Of a stretch of DNA of 64,000 nucleotides, positions 8,595 to 16,841 are shown piece by piece. The stretch lies in assembly GCA_023433615.1 (NCBI GenBank), contig JAEZCJ010000213.1, positions 35,005 through 99,004 of the forward strand, written 5' to 3'. Positions within the stretch are counted from its first letter, which is position 1. Every line of letters starts with the position of its first letter. The notes beneath the pieces are model-generated. The model was given only the letters and a program-made list of their open reading frames with translations. It had not been told where the DNA came from and made no database searches. This DNA is from Bacillota bacterium (GTDB taxonomy: Bacteria; Bacillota; Bacilli; Paenibacillales; Paenibacillaceae). A program made the position numbers and the translations under genes.

Positions 8595-9503
8595 TTGAGC
8601 ACGGCATTGAAGCGAAGGATCATCGGGAATCGTTGGCTATATATCATGCTCCTGCCCGGCATGCTGTACTTCCTCGTCTATAAGTACCTGCCGATGCTGG
8701 GACTCGTCATTTCGTTCCAGAACTACCAGCCGTTCCTCGGCGTATCCGGCAGCGATTGGGTAGGCTTCGATCACTTCGAACGCTTCTTCAACGAGCCGAC
8801 GTTCTGGCTGCTGTTCCGCAATACCCTGATCCTGGCCTGTTACAACATCCTGTTCTTCTTCCCGCTTCCGATTATCGTCGCGCTCATGCTGAACGAGATC
8901 ACGCGGGACCGCGTCAAGCGGACCATTCAGACACTCATCTACATTCCGCACTTCGTCTCCTGGGTCGTCGTCGTCGGCATCGTGTACCTGTTCTTCACGA
9001 CGGAGGGCGGGCTCGTCAACGAGCTTCTGGCCTACCTGGGCTTCGAGAAAATCCCGTTCCTGCTCAGCGAGACCTGGTTCCGGACCATGATTATCGGCGA
9101 GGTCATCTGGAAGGAGACCGGCTGGGGGACGATTATTTTCCTCGCTGCCCTCGCTGGCGTCGATCCGAGTCTCTACGAGGCTTCCCGTATCGATGGAGCA
9201 GGACGCTGGCGGCAGCTGTGGCATATTACGCTCCCAGCCATTCGCAGCACGATCGTCATCCTGCTTATTCTGCGGCTGGGCAGCTTCCTCGACACCGGCT
9301 TCGAGCAGCTGTTCCTCATGCTGAACGCCATGAACAGGGACGTAGGCGAGGTATTCGATACGTATGTATACACGGCCGGCATACAGCAGGGCCAATACAG
9401 CTACAGCACCGCAATCGGTCTGTTCAAATCCGTCGTAGGGCTTATACTCGTCGTGGGCGCCAACTACGTCGCGAAGAAGCTGGATGAAGAAGGCGTCTAT
9501 TAA
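8595..9503 (+). CDS. Sugar ABC transporter permease (LplB-type)
   Basis: 302 residues with six predicted membrane helices. The cytoplasmic EAA loop is present (EASRIDGAGRWRQLWHITLP near residue 195), the site that docks on the ATPase. Typical LplB N-terminus (LLPGMLYFLVYKYLPMLG). Start is a TTG at 8595, nine bases after GGAGG. It pairs with the next gene, 20 bases downstream, and with the divergent binding protein to import a carbohydrate. Confidence 0.93.
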   Translation: MSTALKRRIIGNRWLYIMLLPGMLYFLVYKYLPMLGLVISFQNYQPFLGVSGSDWVGFDHFERFFNEPTFWLLFRNTLILACYNILFFFPLPIIVALMLNEITRDRVKRTIQTLIYIPHFVSWVVVVGIVYLFFTTEGGLVNELLAYLGFEKIPFLLSETWFRTMIIGEVIWKETGWGTIIFLAALAGVDPSLYEASRIDGAGRWRQLWHITLPAIRSTIVILLILRLGSFLDTGFEQLFLMLNAMNRDVGEVFDTYVYTAGIQQGQYSYSTAIGLFKSVVGLILVVGANYVAKKLDEEGVY

Positions 9504-9523
9504 TTAGGGAGGTATCCACGCAT

Positions 9524-10405
9524 ATGAGAGACAAATCTTGGGGGAATAGGCTATTCCATACGCTCAATACGGGAACGTTGATCGTATTCTCCCTCATCAT
9601 GATCATCCCGTTCATCTATATCGTGCTCGCCTCGTTCACCTCTTCGGATGAGCTGATGCGCAAGGGGTTCGTGCTCTTCCCGACCAAGTGGTCCTTGGAC
9701 GGATACCGCTATATTTTCTCCACCGGGACGATCTTCAAGAGCCTCATGATCACGATCTATATTACGGTGCTCGGCACGCTGCTGAACCTCTTCTTCACGT
9801 CATTGACGGCATACCCGCTGGCGCGCAAAAGCTTGGACGGACGCAGACTGCTCCTATTCCTCGTGCTGTTCACGATGCTGTTCAGCGGCGGCATGATTCC
9901 GACCTTCCTGGTCGTGAAGGCTACCGGCTTGCTCGACAGCAGCTGGTCGCTGATCGTGCCGGGGCTGATCAGCGCCTTCAACCTGATCATTATGCGCAAC
10001 TTCTTCCAGCAGATACCCGAAGAGTTGATCGAATCCTCCAAGATCGACGGCTCGCACGAGGTCGGTACGCTGCTGCGCATCGTGCTGCCGCTGTCGATGC
10101 CCGCGATCGCGACGTTCTCGCTCTTCTATACGGTCGGGCACTGGAACTCCTATTTCAGCGCGGTCCTCTACATCAACGACAGCGAGCTCTGGCCGATCCA
10201 AGTATGGCTCAGGCAGATCGTCATTCTGGCGCAAGGTTCCGGCATCGGCGATTCCGCGCAATTAGACTCGGAATTCGCCATCCCGCCGGCGGCGGTGATC
10301 AAGATGGCGGTCATCGTCATCTCGACCGTGCCGATCCTGCTCTTCTACCCGTTTCTCCAGAAGCATTTTGCCAAGGGCGTCATGCTGGGTTCTGTGAAGG
10401 GGTAA
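9524..10405 (+). CDS. Sugar ABC transporter permease (YtcP/LplC-type)
   Basis: 293 residues, six predicted membrane helices, and a conserved EAA loop (ELIESSKIDGSHEVGTLLRI, near residue 170). The C-terminal FAKGVMLGSVKG tail is characteristic of the carbohydrate uptake-1 permease family. Start ATG with GGGAGG upstream. Second subunit of the importer; the transcript has no ATPase gene and ends in two hairpins before the convergent exporter genes. Confidence 0.93.
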   Translation: MRDKSWGNRLFHTLNTGTLIVFSLIMIIPFIYIVLASFTSSDELMRKGFVLFPTKWSLDGYRYIFSTGTIFKSLMITIYITVLGTLLNLFFTSLTAYPLARKSLDGRRLLLFLVLFTMLFSGGMIPTFLVVKATGLLDSSWSLIVPGLISAFNLIIMRNFFQQIPEELIESSKIDGSHEVGTLLRIVLPLSMPAIATFSLFYTVGHWNSYFSAVLYINDSELWPIQVWLRQIVILAQGSGIGDSAQLDSEFAIPPAAVIKMAVIVISTVPILLFYPFLQKHFAKGVMLGSVKG

Positions 10406-10445
10406 GGAGCGATGCGGGAGACGCTGATGGCGAACATCGCTAAAT

Positions 10446-10514
10446 ATGCGATTTTTCGCATTCATTAACGATAGAAGGCTATGGCGCGTCGCCTCAAGCG
10501 ACGCTGCCATAGCC
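10446..10514. terminator. Two hairpins between convergent operons
   Basis: ATGCGA-TTTT-TCGCAT (10446-10461) is followed by a long stem at 10477-10514 (GGCTATGGC and GCGTCGC pair with GCGACGC and GCCATAGCC, five-base loop). The second stem is strong and roughly symmetric, so it could stop transcription from both sides although T-tracts are short. Confidence 0.55.
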
Positions 10515-10602
10515 CCCTCCCGTTGCACTTCCTTCGACCGTCTCGCCAGGCTGCGCTCATTCCGCGACGCGATTGCCATCGTACCGACGACGCAGCGTCA
10601 GC

Positions 10603-12747
10603 TCACAATGCCGGAAGCACGCCCGCAGCCGTTCCCGCCGCGCCGGAGCCGATGCCTGCTCCTGCGCCGCCTGCGCCTTGCTCGCCCTGCTGCAGCTGGT
10701 ACATCTGATAGTACCGGCCCCGCTTCTCCATCAGTTCCTCGTGATTGCCGCGCTCCATGATGACGCCGCGGTCGAGCACGAGGATCTGGTCGGCGTTCTT
10801 GATCGTCGACAGCCGGTGCGCGATGACGAACGTCGTGCGCCCCTTCTTGACGACCTCGAGCGCGTCCTGGATCATCGCCTCGGTCTCCGTGTCGATGTTC
10901 GACGTCGCTTCGTCGAGGATCAGGATCGCCGGATCATAGGCCAGCGCACGGGCAAAGGAGATCAGCTGCCGCTGCCCGGCCGACAGCGTGCTGCCCTTCT
11001 CGACGACGGGCTCGTCAATGCCCTTCGGCAGATGCCGCAGCGCGCGGTCCGCGCCGACGTCCGCCAGCGCCTTCTCGACGCGCTCCCGCGTGATCGCCGG
11101 ATCGTCCATGGACACGTTCGACGCGATCGTGCCCGTGAACAGGAACGGATCCTGCAGCACGATGCCCATATGCTCGCGCATCGTCTGGCGCGGCATGTCG
11201 CGCACGTCGACGCCGTCGATCGTGACACGCCCGGTGTCTACGTCATAGAAGCGGAACAGGAGGTTGATGATCGAGCTTTTGCCCGAGCCTGTATGCCCGA
11301 TAAGCGCCACCGTCTGTCCTTGCTTCGCCTCGAACGTCACGCCCTTCAGCACGTTCTCGCCTTCCTTGTACGCGAACCACACGTCTTCGAACGCCACGTT
11401 GCCCTTGTAACGCGGCATCTTCTCGTCTGCCACATCCTCGCCCGTCTCGTCCAGCAGCACGAACACCCGCTCCGCAGACACAAGCGCCGTCTCGAGATTC
11501 GGCAGTTGGTTGACGATGTTGACGATCGGATTGAACAGCCGGTTGAGGTAGTCGACGAACGCATACAGCACGCCAAGCGACACGGCCGCTTCCGGGCCAG
11601 ACAGCGCGCCAGCGCCGAAATACCAGATGAGCGCCACGTAAGCCGCGTTCCGGATCACATTGACCAAGTTGTGCCCGGTCAGCGAGTTCAAGCTCAGCAG
11701 CTTGTTCTTGTACCGGAAGTTCTCCTCGTTATAAGCCTCGAATTCCGCCTCCATCTTCTTCTCGCGGCGGAAAGCGCGGATGACCGGCATCCCTTGAATC
11801 GTCTCGTTGATCCGCCCGTTGATCTCGCTCAGCGTCGAGCGGATGACGCGGTTATACCGCTTGGCGTACCGTCCGTACACGTAGATCCACAGCGCCAGAG
11901 CCGGGATAATGAACAGACAGATCGCAGCCAGCTTCACGTCCAGCAGGAACAGCGCCGCGAAGATGCCCGCCATGTAGATCGTCCCCGTAAAAAAGTTCGC
12001 CAGCACGTTCACGTACAGCTCGCGGATCGCCTCGGTGTCGTTCGTGATGCGGGAGACGATTTTGCCGGCAGGCAGATTATCGAAGTAACGCACCGGCAAG
12101 CGGTTGATCTGGCCGAACACGTCATTGCGCATGTTGCGGATGATCTTGTTCGCCGACGCCTGCAGGAAGTAACGCTGCCCGTACGAGAACCCGGCCGACA
12201 GCACCAGCAGGCCGAAGTAATACCAGCACAGCTGCAAGAGGCCGCTCAGCTCCGGCCGGAAGAAGCCGTACAGCTCGCTCTTGCTCAGCTTCGCCGCCGC
12301 ATACTCGGCGCGCTCGGCGCCCTTCGCGATTGCGATCAAGCCCTCGCCCGCAACCTCCCGCGCACCGTCGAAGGCTATCGCGTTCGGCACGAAGTAGTAA
12401 TCGCGTCCGAACTGCAGCACGCGCACCTCTTCGCCGCGCACTTCACCTTCCGCGAAATGGTCGGCGCGCTTGTAGGCGCCGCCCTTATAATCGACCGTAT
12501 AACGGTCGTCAGCCTGCGTGGCGTACCAAGGCTGCTCGATGCCCGAGATGTGCACGTCGATGAGCCGCTTCGCTACGAGCGGCCCCGCAAGCTCCGTGCC
12601 GACGGCGACCGTCAGCATGAGGAGCGCCAGCGCGAGCTGCACCTTCACCTGCATCGCGTAGCGAAGCAGCCGCTTCACCGTCGCGCCCTTGCTTCCCGCC
12701 CCGCGGTCGATATCCAGATCGTAGATGTCCTGTTCTTCCATGCTCAT
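10603..12747 (-). CDS. bmrD: ABC multidrug exporter subunit, BmrD/YheH-like
   Basis: 714 residues: membrane domain then nucleotide-binding domain. Walker A GHTGSGKSS (about 495), signature LSAGQRQLISFARAL, Walker B ILILDEATSNID with the catalytic Glu intact. A roughly 100-residue soluble insertion between the first two helices (about 65-170) matches the extracellular domain typical of BmrD-type subunits. The C-terminus carries a Gly/Ala-rich tail absent from most homologues. It lies 20 bases after the bmrC-like gene; the two form a heterodimeric drug exporter in which this subunit supplies the competent catalytic site. Symbol by similarity to Bacillus subtilis. Confidence 0.85.
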   Translation of the reverse strand: MSMEEQDIYDLDIDRGAGSKGATVKRLLRYAMQVKVQLALALLMLTVAVGTELAGPLVAKRLIDVHISGIEQPWYATQADDRYTVDYKGGAYKRADHFAEGEVRGEEVRVLQFGRDYYFVPNAIAFDGAREVAGEGLIAIAKGAERAEYAAAKLSKSELYGFFRPELSGLLQLCWYYFGLLVLSAGFSYGQRYFLQASANKIIRNMRNDVFGQINRLPVRYFDNLPAGKIVSRITNDTEAIRELYVNVLANFFTGTIYMAGIFAALFLLDVKLAAICLFIIPALALWIYVYGRYAKRYNRVIRSTLSEINGRINETIQGMPVIRAFRREKKMEAEFEAYNEENFRYKNKLLSLNSLTGHNLVNVIRNAAYVALIWYFGAGALSGPEAAVSLGVLYAFVDYLNRLFNPIVNIVNQLPNLETALVSAERVFVLLDETGEDVADEKMPRYKGNVAFEDVWFAYKEGENVLKGVTFEAKQGQTVALIGHTGSGKSSIINLLFRFYDVDTGRVTIDGVDVRDMPRQTMREHMGIVLQDPFLFTGTIASNVSMDDPAITRERVEKALADVGADRALRHLPKGIDEPVVEKGSTLSAGQRQLISFARALAYDPAILILDEATSNIDTETEAMIQDALEVVKKGRTTFVIAHRLSTIKNADQILVLDRGVIMERGNHEELMEKRGRYYQMYQLQQGEQGAGGAGAGIGSGAAGTAAGVLPAL

Positions 12748-12767
12748 GCCTGTTCTTCACCCGCTCT

Positions 12768-14513
12768 CTATTCTTCCGTCTGTTCCATCTGTTGTCTCTC
12801 ATATTGCGTCTTGTACCAGCCATCGCTGCGTGCCATAAGGTCCTCATGCGTGCCTTCCTCGACGACACGTCCGTCCTCCATGACGAGAATCCAGTCCGCA
12901 TGCTGCACGGCGGACAGCCGGTGCGTCGCGATCAGCGTCGTCTTGCCCGCCCGTTCGCTGCGTATGTTCGCGATAATCTCCGCTTCTGTCCGTGCATCGA
13001 CCGCGGACATCGCGTCGTCGAGCATCAGGATCTCCGGCTCCCGAATGAGCGCCCGCGCGATCGATACGCGTTGCTTCTGTCCGCCGGACAACGCCACGCC
13101 CTTCTCGCCGACCAGCGTCTCGAGACCGTCCGGCAGGAACTTCAAGTCCTTCTTGAACGCCGATGCGCCGATCGCTTGATCCAGCTCCGCTTCGCCGGCT
13201 TCGTCGCGGACGAACAAGATGTTATTCTTCACCGTGCGCGAGAACAGGAATTGCTCCTGCGGCACGTAGCCGTACCAAGACTTCAACTGGTCCATGTCGA
13301 CCCTCTGGATCGGCACGTCCGCGATCGCGATCTCGCCTTCGCCCGGCGGATATTCGCGGAGCAGCTGCTTGATCAGCGTCGTCTTGCCGCTGCCCGTGCG
13401 CCCGACGATGCCGAGCGTCGCGCCGCGCTCCAGCGTGAACGTGACGTTCTCGAGGTTGTTGACCGTCGACGTCGGATAGCGGAACGTCACGTTCCGGAAC
13501 GCGATCGCCCCCGGGTGCTCGAGGCGCACCGCATCCTTCGGCTCCGGCACGTCAGGCTTGTTGCCGAGCGTCTCGTTGACGCGGTCGATCGACGCGTTGC
13601 CGCGCTGCATGATGTTGATCATCTCGCCGATCGCGAACATCGGCCAGATCAGCATGCCGAGGTAGACGTTGAACGCAACCAGGCCGCCGATTGTCAGCTC
13701 GTTATGATAGACGAGGTAAGCGCCGTAGCCGAGACCGATCAGGTAGCTCGCGCCCACGAATATTTTCACCGTCGGCTCGAACAGCGCATCGATGCGCACG
13801 ACCGCGATATTTTTCGCCAGCACGTCGTCCGTCACGTCCGCGAACCGCTTCTCCGACGCCCGCTCCTGCACATAGGCCCGCGTGACGCGAATGCCGGAGA
13901 TCGTCTCGAGCACGCCGTCATTCATATCGCCGAACGCGTTCTGCGCATCGGAGAACCGCTTATGGATCCACTTGCCGTAGGTGCCGACGAGCAGCGCCAT
14001 GATCGGCAGCGGAATGACCGCCATCAGCGTCAGCTTCCACGAGACGAACACCGTCATCGTCACGATGAGCGTCGTCATCCACAGCGTGGAATCGATGAAC
14101 GTCAGAATGCCGAACCCTGCCGTGACCGACAAGGCCCCCAGATCGTTCGTCGCGCGTGCCATCAGGTCGCCTGTCCGGTTCCGCTCATAGAACGCAGGCG
14201 TCATCTTCAGGAAGTGCCGCATCAACTGCGAACGCATCATTTTCTCGACGACGAATGCGCCGCCGAACAGCTTATACATCCATACATAGCACAGCGCATA
14301 GACGGCTAACGTGATCCCGACAAGCTGCAGCAGCGTGATCGTAATGCTGTCCCATGTCACCGTGCTGAGCTGGATCGAATCGATCGTCCGCCCGACGATC
14401 ATCGGCGGGAGGATCTCGATGATCCCGCAGATAGTCAGCAGCGTGATCGCGACGATATAGCGTTTCTTCTCCAATCTGAAAAACCAGCCAAGCTTGCCCA
14501 GTACCGCTAACAT
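12768..14513 (-). CDS. bmrC: ABC multidrug exporter subunit, BmrC/YheI-like
   Basis: 581 residues from the ATG at 14513, which has GGGAG upstream and gives the N-terminus MLAVLGKLGWFF; this is close to the B. subtilis BmrC length. A longer frame starting at 14576 would begin inside a terminator hairpin and is rejected. Six membrane helices, Walker A GRTGSGKTT, signature LSGGQKQRVSIARAL, and Walker B EILMLDDAMSAVD, where Asp replaces the catalytic Glu. That degenerate site is typical of the partner subunit in asymmetric heterodimers. Preceded by a leader peptide and two terminators, so probably controlled by ribosome-dependent attenuation. Confidence 0.88.
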   Translation of the reverse strand: MLAVLGKLGWFFRLEKKRYIVAITLLTICGIIEILPPMIVGRTIDSIQLSTVTWDSITITLLQLVGITLAVYALCYVWMYKLFGGAFVVEKMMRSQLMRHFLKMTPAFYERNRTGDLMARATNDLGALSVTAGFGILTFIDSTLWMTTLIVTMTVFVSWKLTLMAVIPLPIMALLVGTYGKWIHKRFSDAQNAFGDMNDGVLETISGIRVTRAYVQERASEKRFADVTDDVLAKNIAVVRIDALFEPTVKIFVGASYLIGLGYGAYLVYHNELTIGGLVAFNVYLGMLIWPMFAIGEMINIMQRGNASIDRVNETLGNKPDVPEPKDAVRLEHPGAIAFRNVTFRYPTSTVNNLENVTFTLERGATLGIVGRTGSGKTTLIKQLLREYPPGEGEIAIADVPIQRVDMDQLKSWYGYVPQEQFLFSRTVKNNILFVRDEAGEAELDQAIGASAFKKDLKFLPDGLETLVGEKGVALSGGQKQRVSIARALIREPEILMLDDAMSAVDARTEAEIIANIRSERAGKTTLIATHRLSAVQHADWILVMEDGRVVEEGTHEDLMARSDGWYKTQYERQQMEQTEE

Positions 14514-14554
14514 TGTCTCTCCCACTCCCCTTCTCTCATCCAACGACGCAAAAA

Positions 14555-14579
14555 GGCACATCGCTGCCTGCGACATGCC
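14555..14579 (-). terminator. Leader terminator 2 (attenuator) before bmrC
   Basis: Ten-bp stem with two G-U pairs and a five-base loop (GGCATGTCGC / GCGATGTGCC on the minus strand), followed by TTTTT (14550-14554). It lies 36 bases before the bmrC start and shares the core GCATGTCGC with the terminator just upstream. Confidence 0.75.
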
Positions 14580-14598
14580 CTACGCTTCCACATAAAAA

Positions 14599-14631
14599 GC
14601 GCACGCCGCGTGTGAAGCCCGCGACATGCGC
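14599..14631 (-). terminator. Leader terminator 1 (attenuator) before bmrC
   Basis: Twelve-bp stem (GCGCATGTCGCG / CGCGGCGTGCGC, two G-U pairs), nine-base loop, then TTTTT at 14594-14598 on the minus strand. A textbook intrinsic terminator placed between a short leader ORF and the exporter genes. Confidence 0.8.
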
Positions 14632-14674
14632 CTTGGTAATGACACGATGGGAATCGTTCATTCCCCGCTCGGCA

Positions 14675-14788
14675 TTAGATTAGGCTAATAGCCGTAAACG
14701 GGACAAGGAGGCCGCGAGTCGTATGAAAATGAATGTTACCGTTCAGAGAACGTTCATTCCGACCATGCTGCATCATCACATTCGACAT
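14675..14788 (-). CDS. 37-residue leader peptide of the bmrCD-type operon
   Basis: ATG at 14788 with a near-perfect GGAGGT eight bases upstream; stop TAA at 14675. The peptide starts MSNVMMQHGRNERS and ends with a hydrophobic run before the stop (VPFTAISLI). It resembles no enzyme. Position, strong translation signal and two downstream terminators match the bmrB leader of B. subtilis, whose translation is known to control bmrCD by ribosome-mediated attenuation when ribosome-targeting antibiotics are present. Role here is inferred by that analogy; sequence similarity to BmrB was not tested. Confidence 0.68.
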   Translation of the reverse strand: MSNVMMQHGRNERSLNGNIHFHTTRGLLVPFTAISLI

Positions 14789-14838
14789 ACTCGCGTACCT
14801 CCTTTCTTTCCCAATGTTGGTTGATTTCGATACTACGT

Positions 14839-14868
14839 ACGGTAACATGCGGGACGAACCGCTGTCAA
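14839..14868 (-). promoter_or_regulatory. Sigma-A-type promoter for the leader/bmrCD transcript
   Basis: Perfect TTGACA -35 on the minus strand (14863-14868) and, after 18 bases, an extended TG-T-TACCGT -10 (14839-14844). It overlaps the stop codon of the uracil-DNA glycosylase gene and is about 50 bases upstream of the leader peptide start. Confidence 0.55.
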
Positions 14869-15449
14869 TCGTATTTTAATTTTATAAATGATCTCGCCGC
14901 CAATGCCAGATCTTCGTCGAACAGCCGCCGCAGATTCGGCCTTCTTCGGACGGCGAGCGGGTGATAGGAGAAGACGGTTCGAATGCCGTCGATTTCGCGT
15001 ACCGCGCCTCGCAGTTGCTTCACCTCGGCCTCGTCGCTGCGGCAGACGGCCTGCGCCACGACATTGCCAAGGCCGAGCAGCAGCCGCGGACGTCCTTCGT
15101 CGAATTGCGCTTGCAAGTGGACGCTGCAGGCCTCGCGAGCGGCAGGCTTATCGTACGCGCGAATCGGCCTGCATTTCAGCAGGTAGGTAACGTAGACGTC
15201 CGTGAGCGGAATGCCGGCCGCGTGCAGCCCTTCCTGCAGCGTCTCGCGCGTGCCGCACACGAATTCACGGCCTTCTCGATCCTCGCGCGCGCCGGGATTG
15301 TCGAGCAGCACGTAGAGCGGTGCGCTCGGACGCCCCTCTCCCCAGATGACGCGGGTACGCTGCCTTGCAAGCTCGCATCGCTGGCAGTCCAGGGCACAAG
15401 GCGGCGCGGAGTGCTCCGGCAGCGGGATTGGCGGGGGAATGACGTTCAT
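14865..15449 (-). CDS. Uracil-DNA glycosylase family protein (family 4-like)
   Basis: 194 residues from the ATG at 15449; an alternative start at 15482 lacks a ribosome site. N-terminal C-x3-C-x2-C cluster (CALDCQRCELA) and further Cys in LLKCRP and EACSVHL fit the [4Fe-4S] ligands of thermophile-type family 4 UDGs. The LLDNPGAREDREGREF stretch corresponds to the GEAPGxxEDxxGxPF uracil-binding motif, although the usual catalytic-loop GE is replaced by LD. C-terminal SYHPLA corresponds to the H-P motif of motif B. Probably removes uracil from DNA, but the changed motif A leaves activity uncertain. Confidence 0.8.
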   Translation of the reverse strand: MNVIPPPIPLPEHSAPPCALDCQRCELARQRTRVIWGEGRPSAPLYVLLDNPGAREDREGREFVCGTRETLQEGLHAAGIPLTDVYVTYLLKCRPIRAYDKPAAREACSVHLQAQFDEGRPRLLLGLGNVVAQAVCRSDEAEVKQLRGAVREIDGIRTVFSYHPLAVRRRPNLRRLFDEDLALAARSFIKLKYD

Positions 15450-15506
15450 TATGCTGCGTTCGCTCCGATCCATCCGAGTCATATCGTGATCCGCTGCTAG
15501 TATGCC

Positions 15507-16733
15507 CTATTTCGCGGCAGAAGATCGCTTGCTCAGCACGAGCAGCGCGCCGCCTGCGGCAAAAGCCGCCACGATCAGCCAGAACGGCAGGCGCGGATCG
15601 AGCTTGTACGACCAGCCGCCGATAATGCCGGACGGCGAGATAACGAGCAGCACAAGGACCGACAGAATCGAGAACATTTTCGCTCGGTGCTCGTCGTCGA
15701 TCGCGTTCGCGACTGCCGCTTCGAGGTAAGGCGCGCTCACCATCGTGCCGATCGCGCCCAGCACCGTGCTGAGGCCGATCAAGAACAGTCCGTTCGCAGG
15801 CGCGGCAATGAGCAGCGCGGTGGAGATCGCGGACAGCACGAAGCTCCATAGCATCGCTTGGTCGGCGTAACGCTCCGGAATGCGCGGCATGAGGAGCCAG
15901 AGCGTCAGCAGCATGATGACCGACGATACCGCCGGGAAGTAGGAGATGATGCTGTTGTCGAGCTTCAGGTAATCGGCCAGATAGAGCGACAGATAAGTCC
16001 CCTTCAGCGACATCTGGAAGTTGAACAAGATGTAGACGCCGAAGATGAGCAGCAGGCCGCGGTTCTTCAATAATTCGCGCGCGGCTCCCACGTAGTCGAG
16101 CAAGCTTGCGCGGACGCCGAGCTCGCGGGTTTCGCGGATTTTGCGCAGGCCCATCTCCGTCTCGCGCGTCGTGTAATGGCGGCCGAAGAATTGCGCGGTC
16201 ATGAAGACGAACGCGATCACGTACATGATCCGTACGCCGGTCACGAGACCGTACTCGTGGACGAGCAGCCCGCCGAGCGGCGCGAACAGCCCGCCCACGA
16301 CGCCGATGAACTGCAGGATCGTGAAGACGTAGGTCCGTTCCTTCGGATCGGTGTCCTCGACGAGCAGGCAGTAGAACGCCGTATGCGGCACACGCTGGAA
16401 TCCGTTCACGATCGCGGCAGCCACGAAGAACCAGACATTGTGCGAGACCGCCCATAAGAGGGTGCCGACCGACCAGCTGAGCAGATCGAACGTGAGCAGC
16501 GCGGCCTTGCGCCCCATCCGGTCCGTCAGGTAGCCGCTGATGAAGGAGGAGAAGACCTGCACGATGAGCCCGAGCGTGGCGATCCAGCCGATGGCCGTCT
16601 CGGAGACGCCGAGCTCGAACATGTAGAGCGTCGCGTAAGTAGTGAACATGCTGTACGGAATGAGGAAAAGCGGCTCGAAGGCGAGACAGCCTCTGCTGTT
16701 GCCCGTAAGCCGCTTGAAATAGGTGCGTGCCAA
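15507..16733 (-). CDS. Major facilitator superfamily transporter
   Basis: 408 residues with about twelve predicted membrane helices. The loop between helices 2 and 3 carries the MFS motif (SGYLTDRMGRKAALL). Start is a TTG at 16733, eight bases after GGAGG. It lacks recognisable drug-specific signatures; drug or metabolite efflux is the usual default. A long imperfect hairpin separates it from the binding-protein operon upstream, and the glycosylase gene follows 57 bases downstream. Confidence 0.85.
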   Translation of the reverse strand: MARTYFKRLTGNSRGCLAFEPLFLIPYSMFTTYATLYMFELGVSETAIGWIATLGLIVQVFSSFISGYLTDRMGRKAALLTFDLLSWSVGTLLWAVSHNVWFFVAAAIVNGFQRVPHTAFYCLLVEDTDPKERTYVFTILQFIGVVGGLFAPLGGLLVHEYGLVTGVRIMYVIAFVFMTAQFFGRHYTTRETEMGLRKIRETRELGVRASLLDYVGAARELLKNRGLLLIFGVYILFNFQMSLKGTYLSLYLADYLKLDNSIISYFPAVSSVIMLLTLWLLMPRIPERYADQAMLWSFVLSAISTALLIAAPANGLFLIGLSTVLGAIGTMVSAPYLEAAVANAIDDEHRAKMFSILSVLVLLVISPSGIIGGWSYKLDPRLPFWLIVAAFAAGGALLVLSKRSSAAK

Positions 16734-16751
16734 GACGATTGCCTCCTATGC

Positions 16752-16794
16752 TGCGGTACGATGATAGACATTACTTGTCTCATCGTACTCCGCA
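16752..16794 (-). terminator. Long imperfect hairpin at the end of the peptide/redox operon
   Basis: Arms 16752-16770 and 16776-16794 pair over about 17 bp with small bulges (TGCGG, TACGATG and AGACA against TGTCT, CATCGTA and CCGCA). It closes the eight-gene operon that ends at 16842 and lies just before the ribosome site of the MFS gene. No T-tract, so it may attenuate rather than terminate. Confidence 0.45.
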
Positions 16795-16841
16795 GGAGCC
16801 TTGCTCGTCTATGGGATTGTGATCCAGATCTGGACGCGCAA

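Noticed and set aside
10573..13179. 868-codon open frame on the plus strand opposite the bmrCD-like genes
   Set aside because: It is antisense to two clear ABC transporter genes, rich in Arg/His with no domain pattern; a shadow of GC-rich codon use.
14514..14576. N-terminal extension of the bmrC-like gene from an ATG at 14576
   Set aside because: That start lies inside a terminator stem and adds residues absent from the family; 14513 has a ribosome site.
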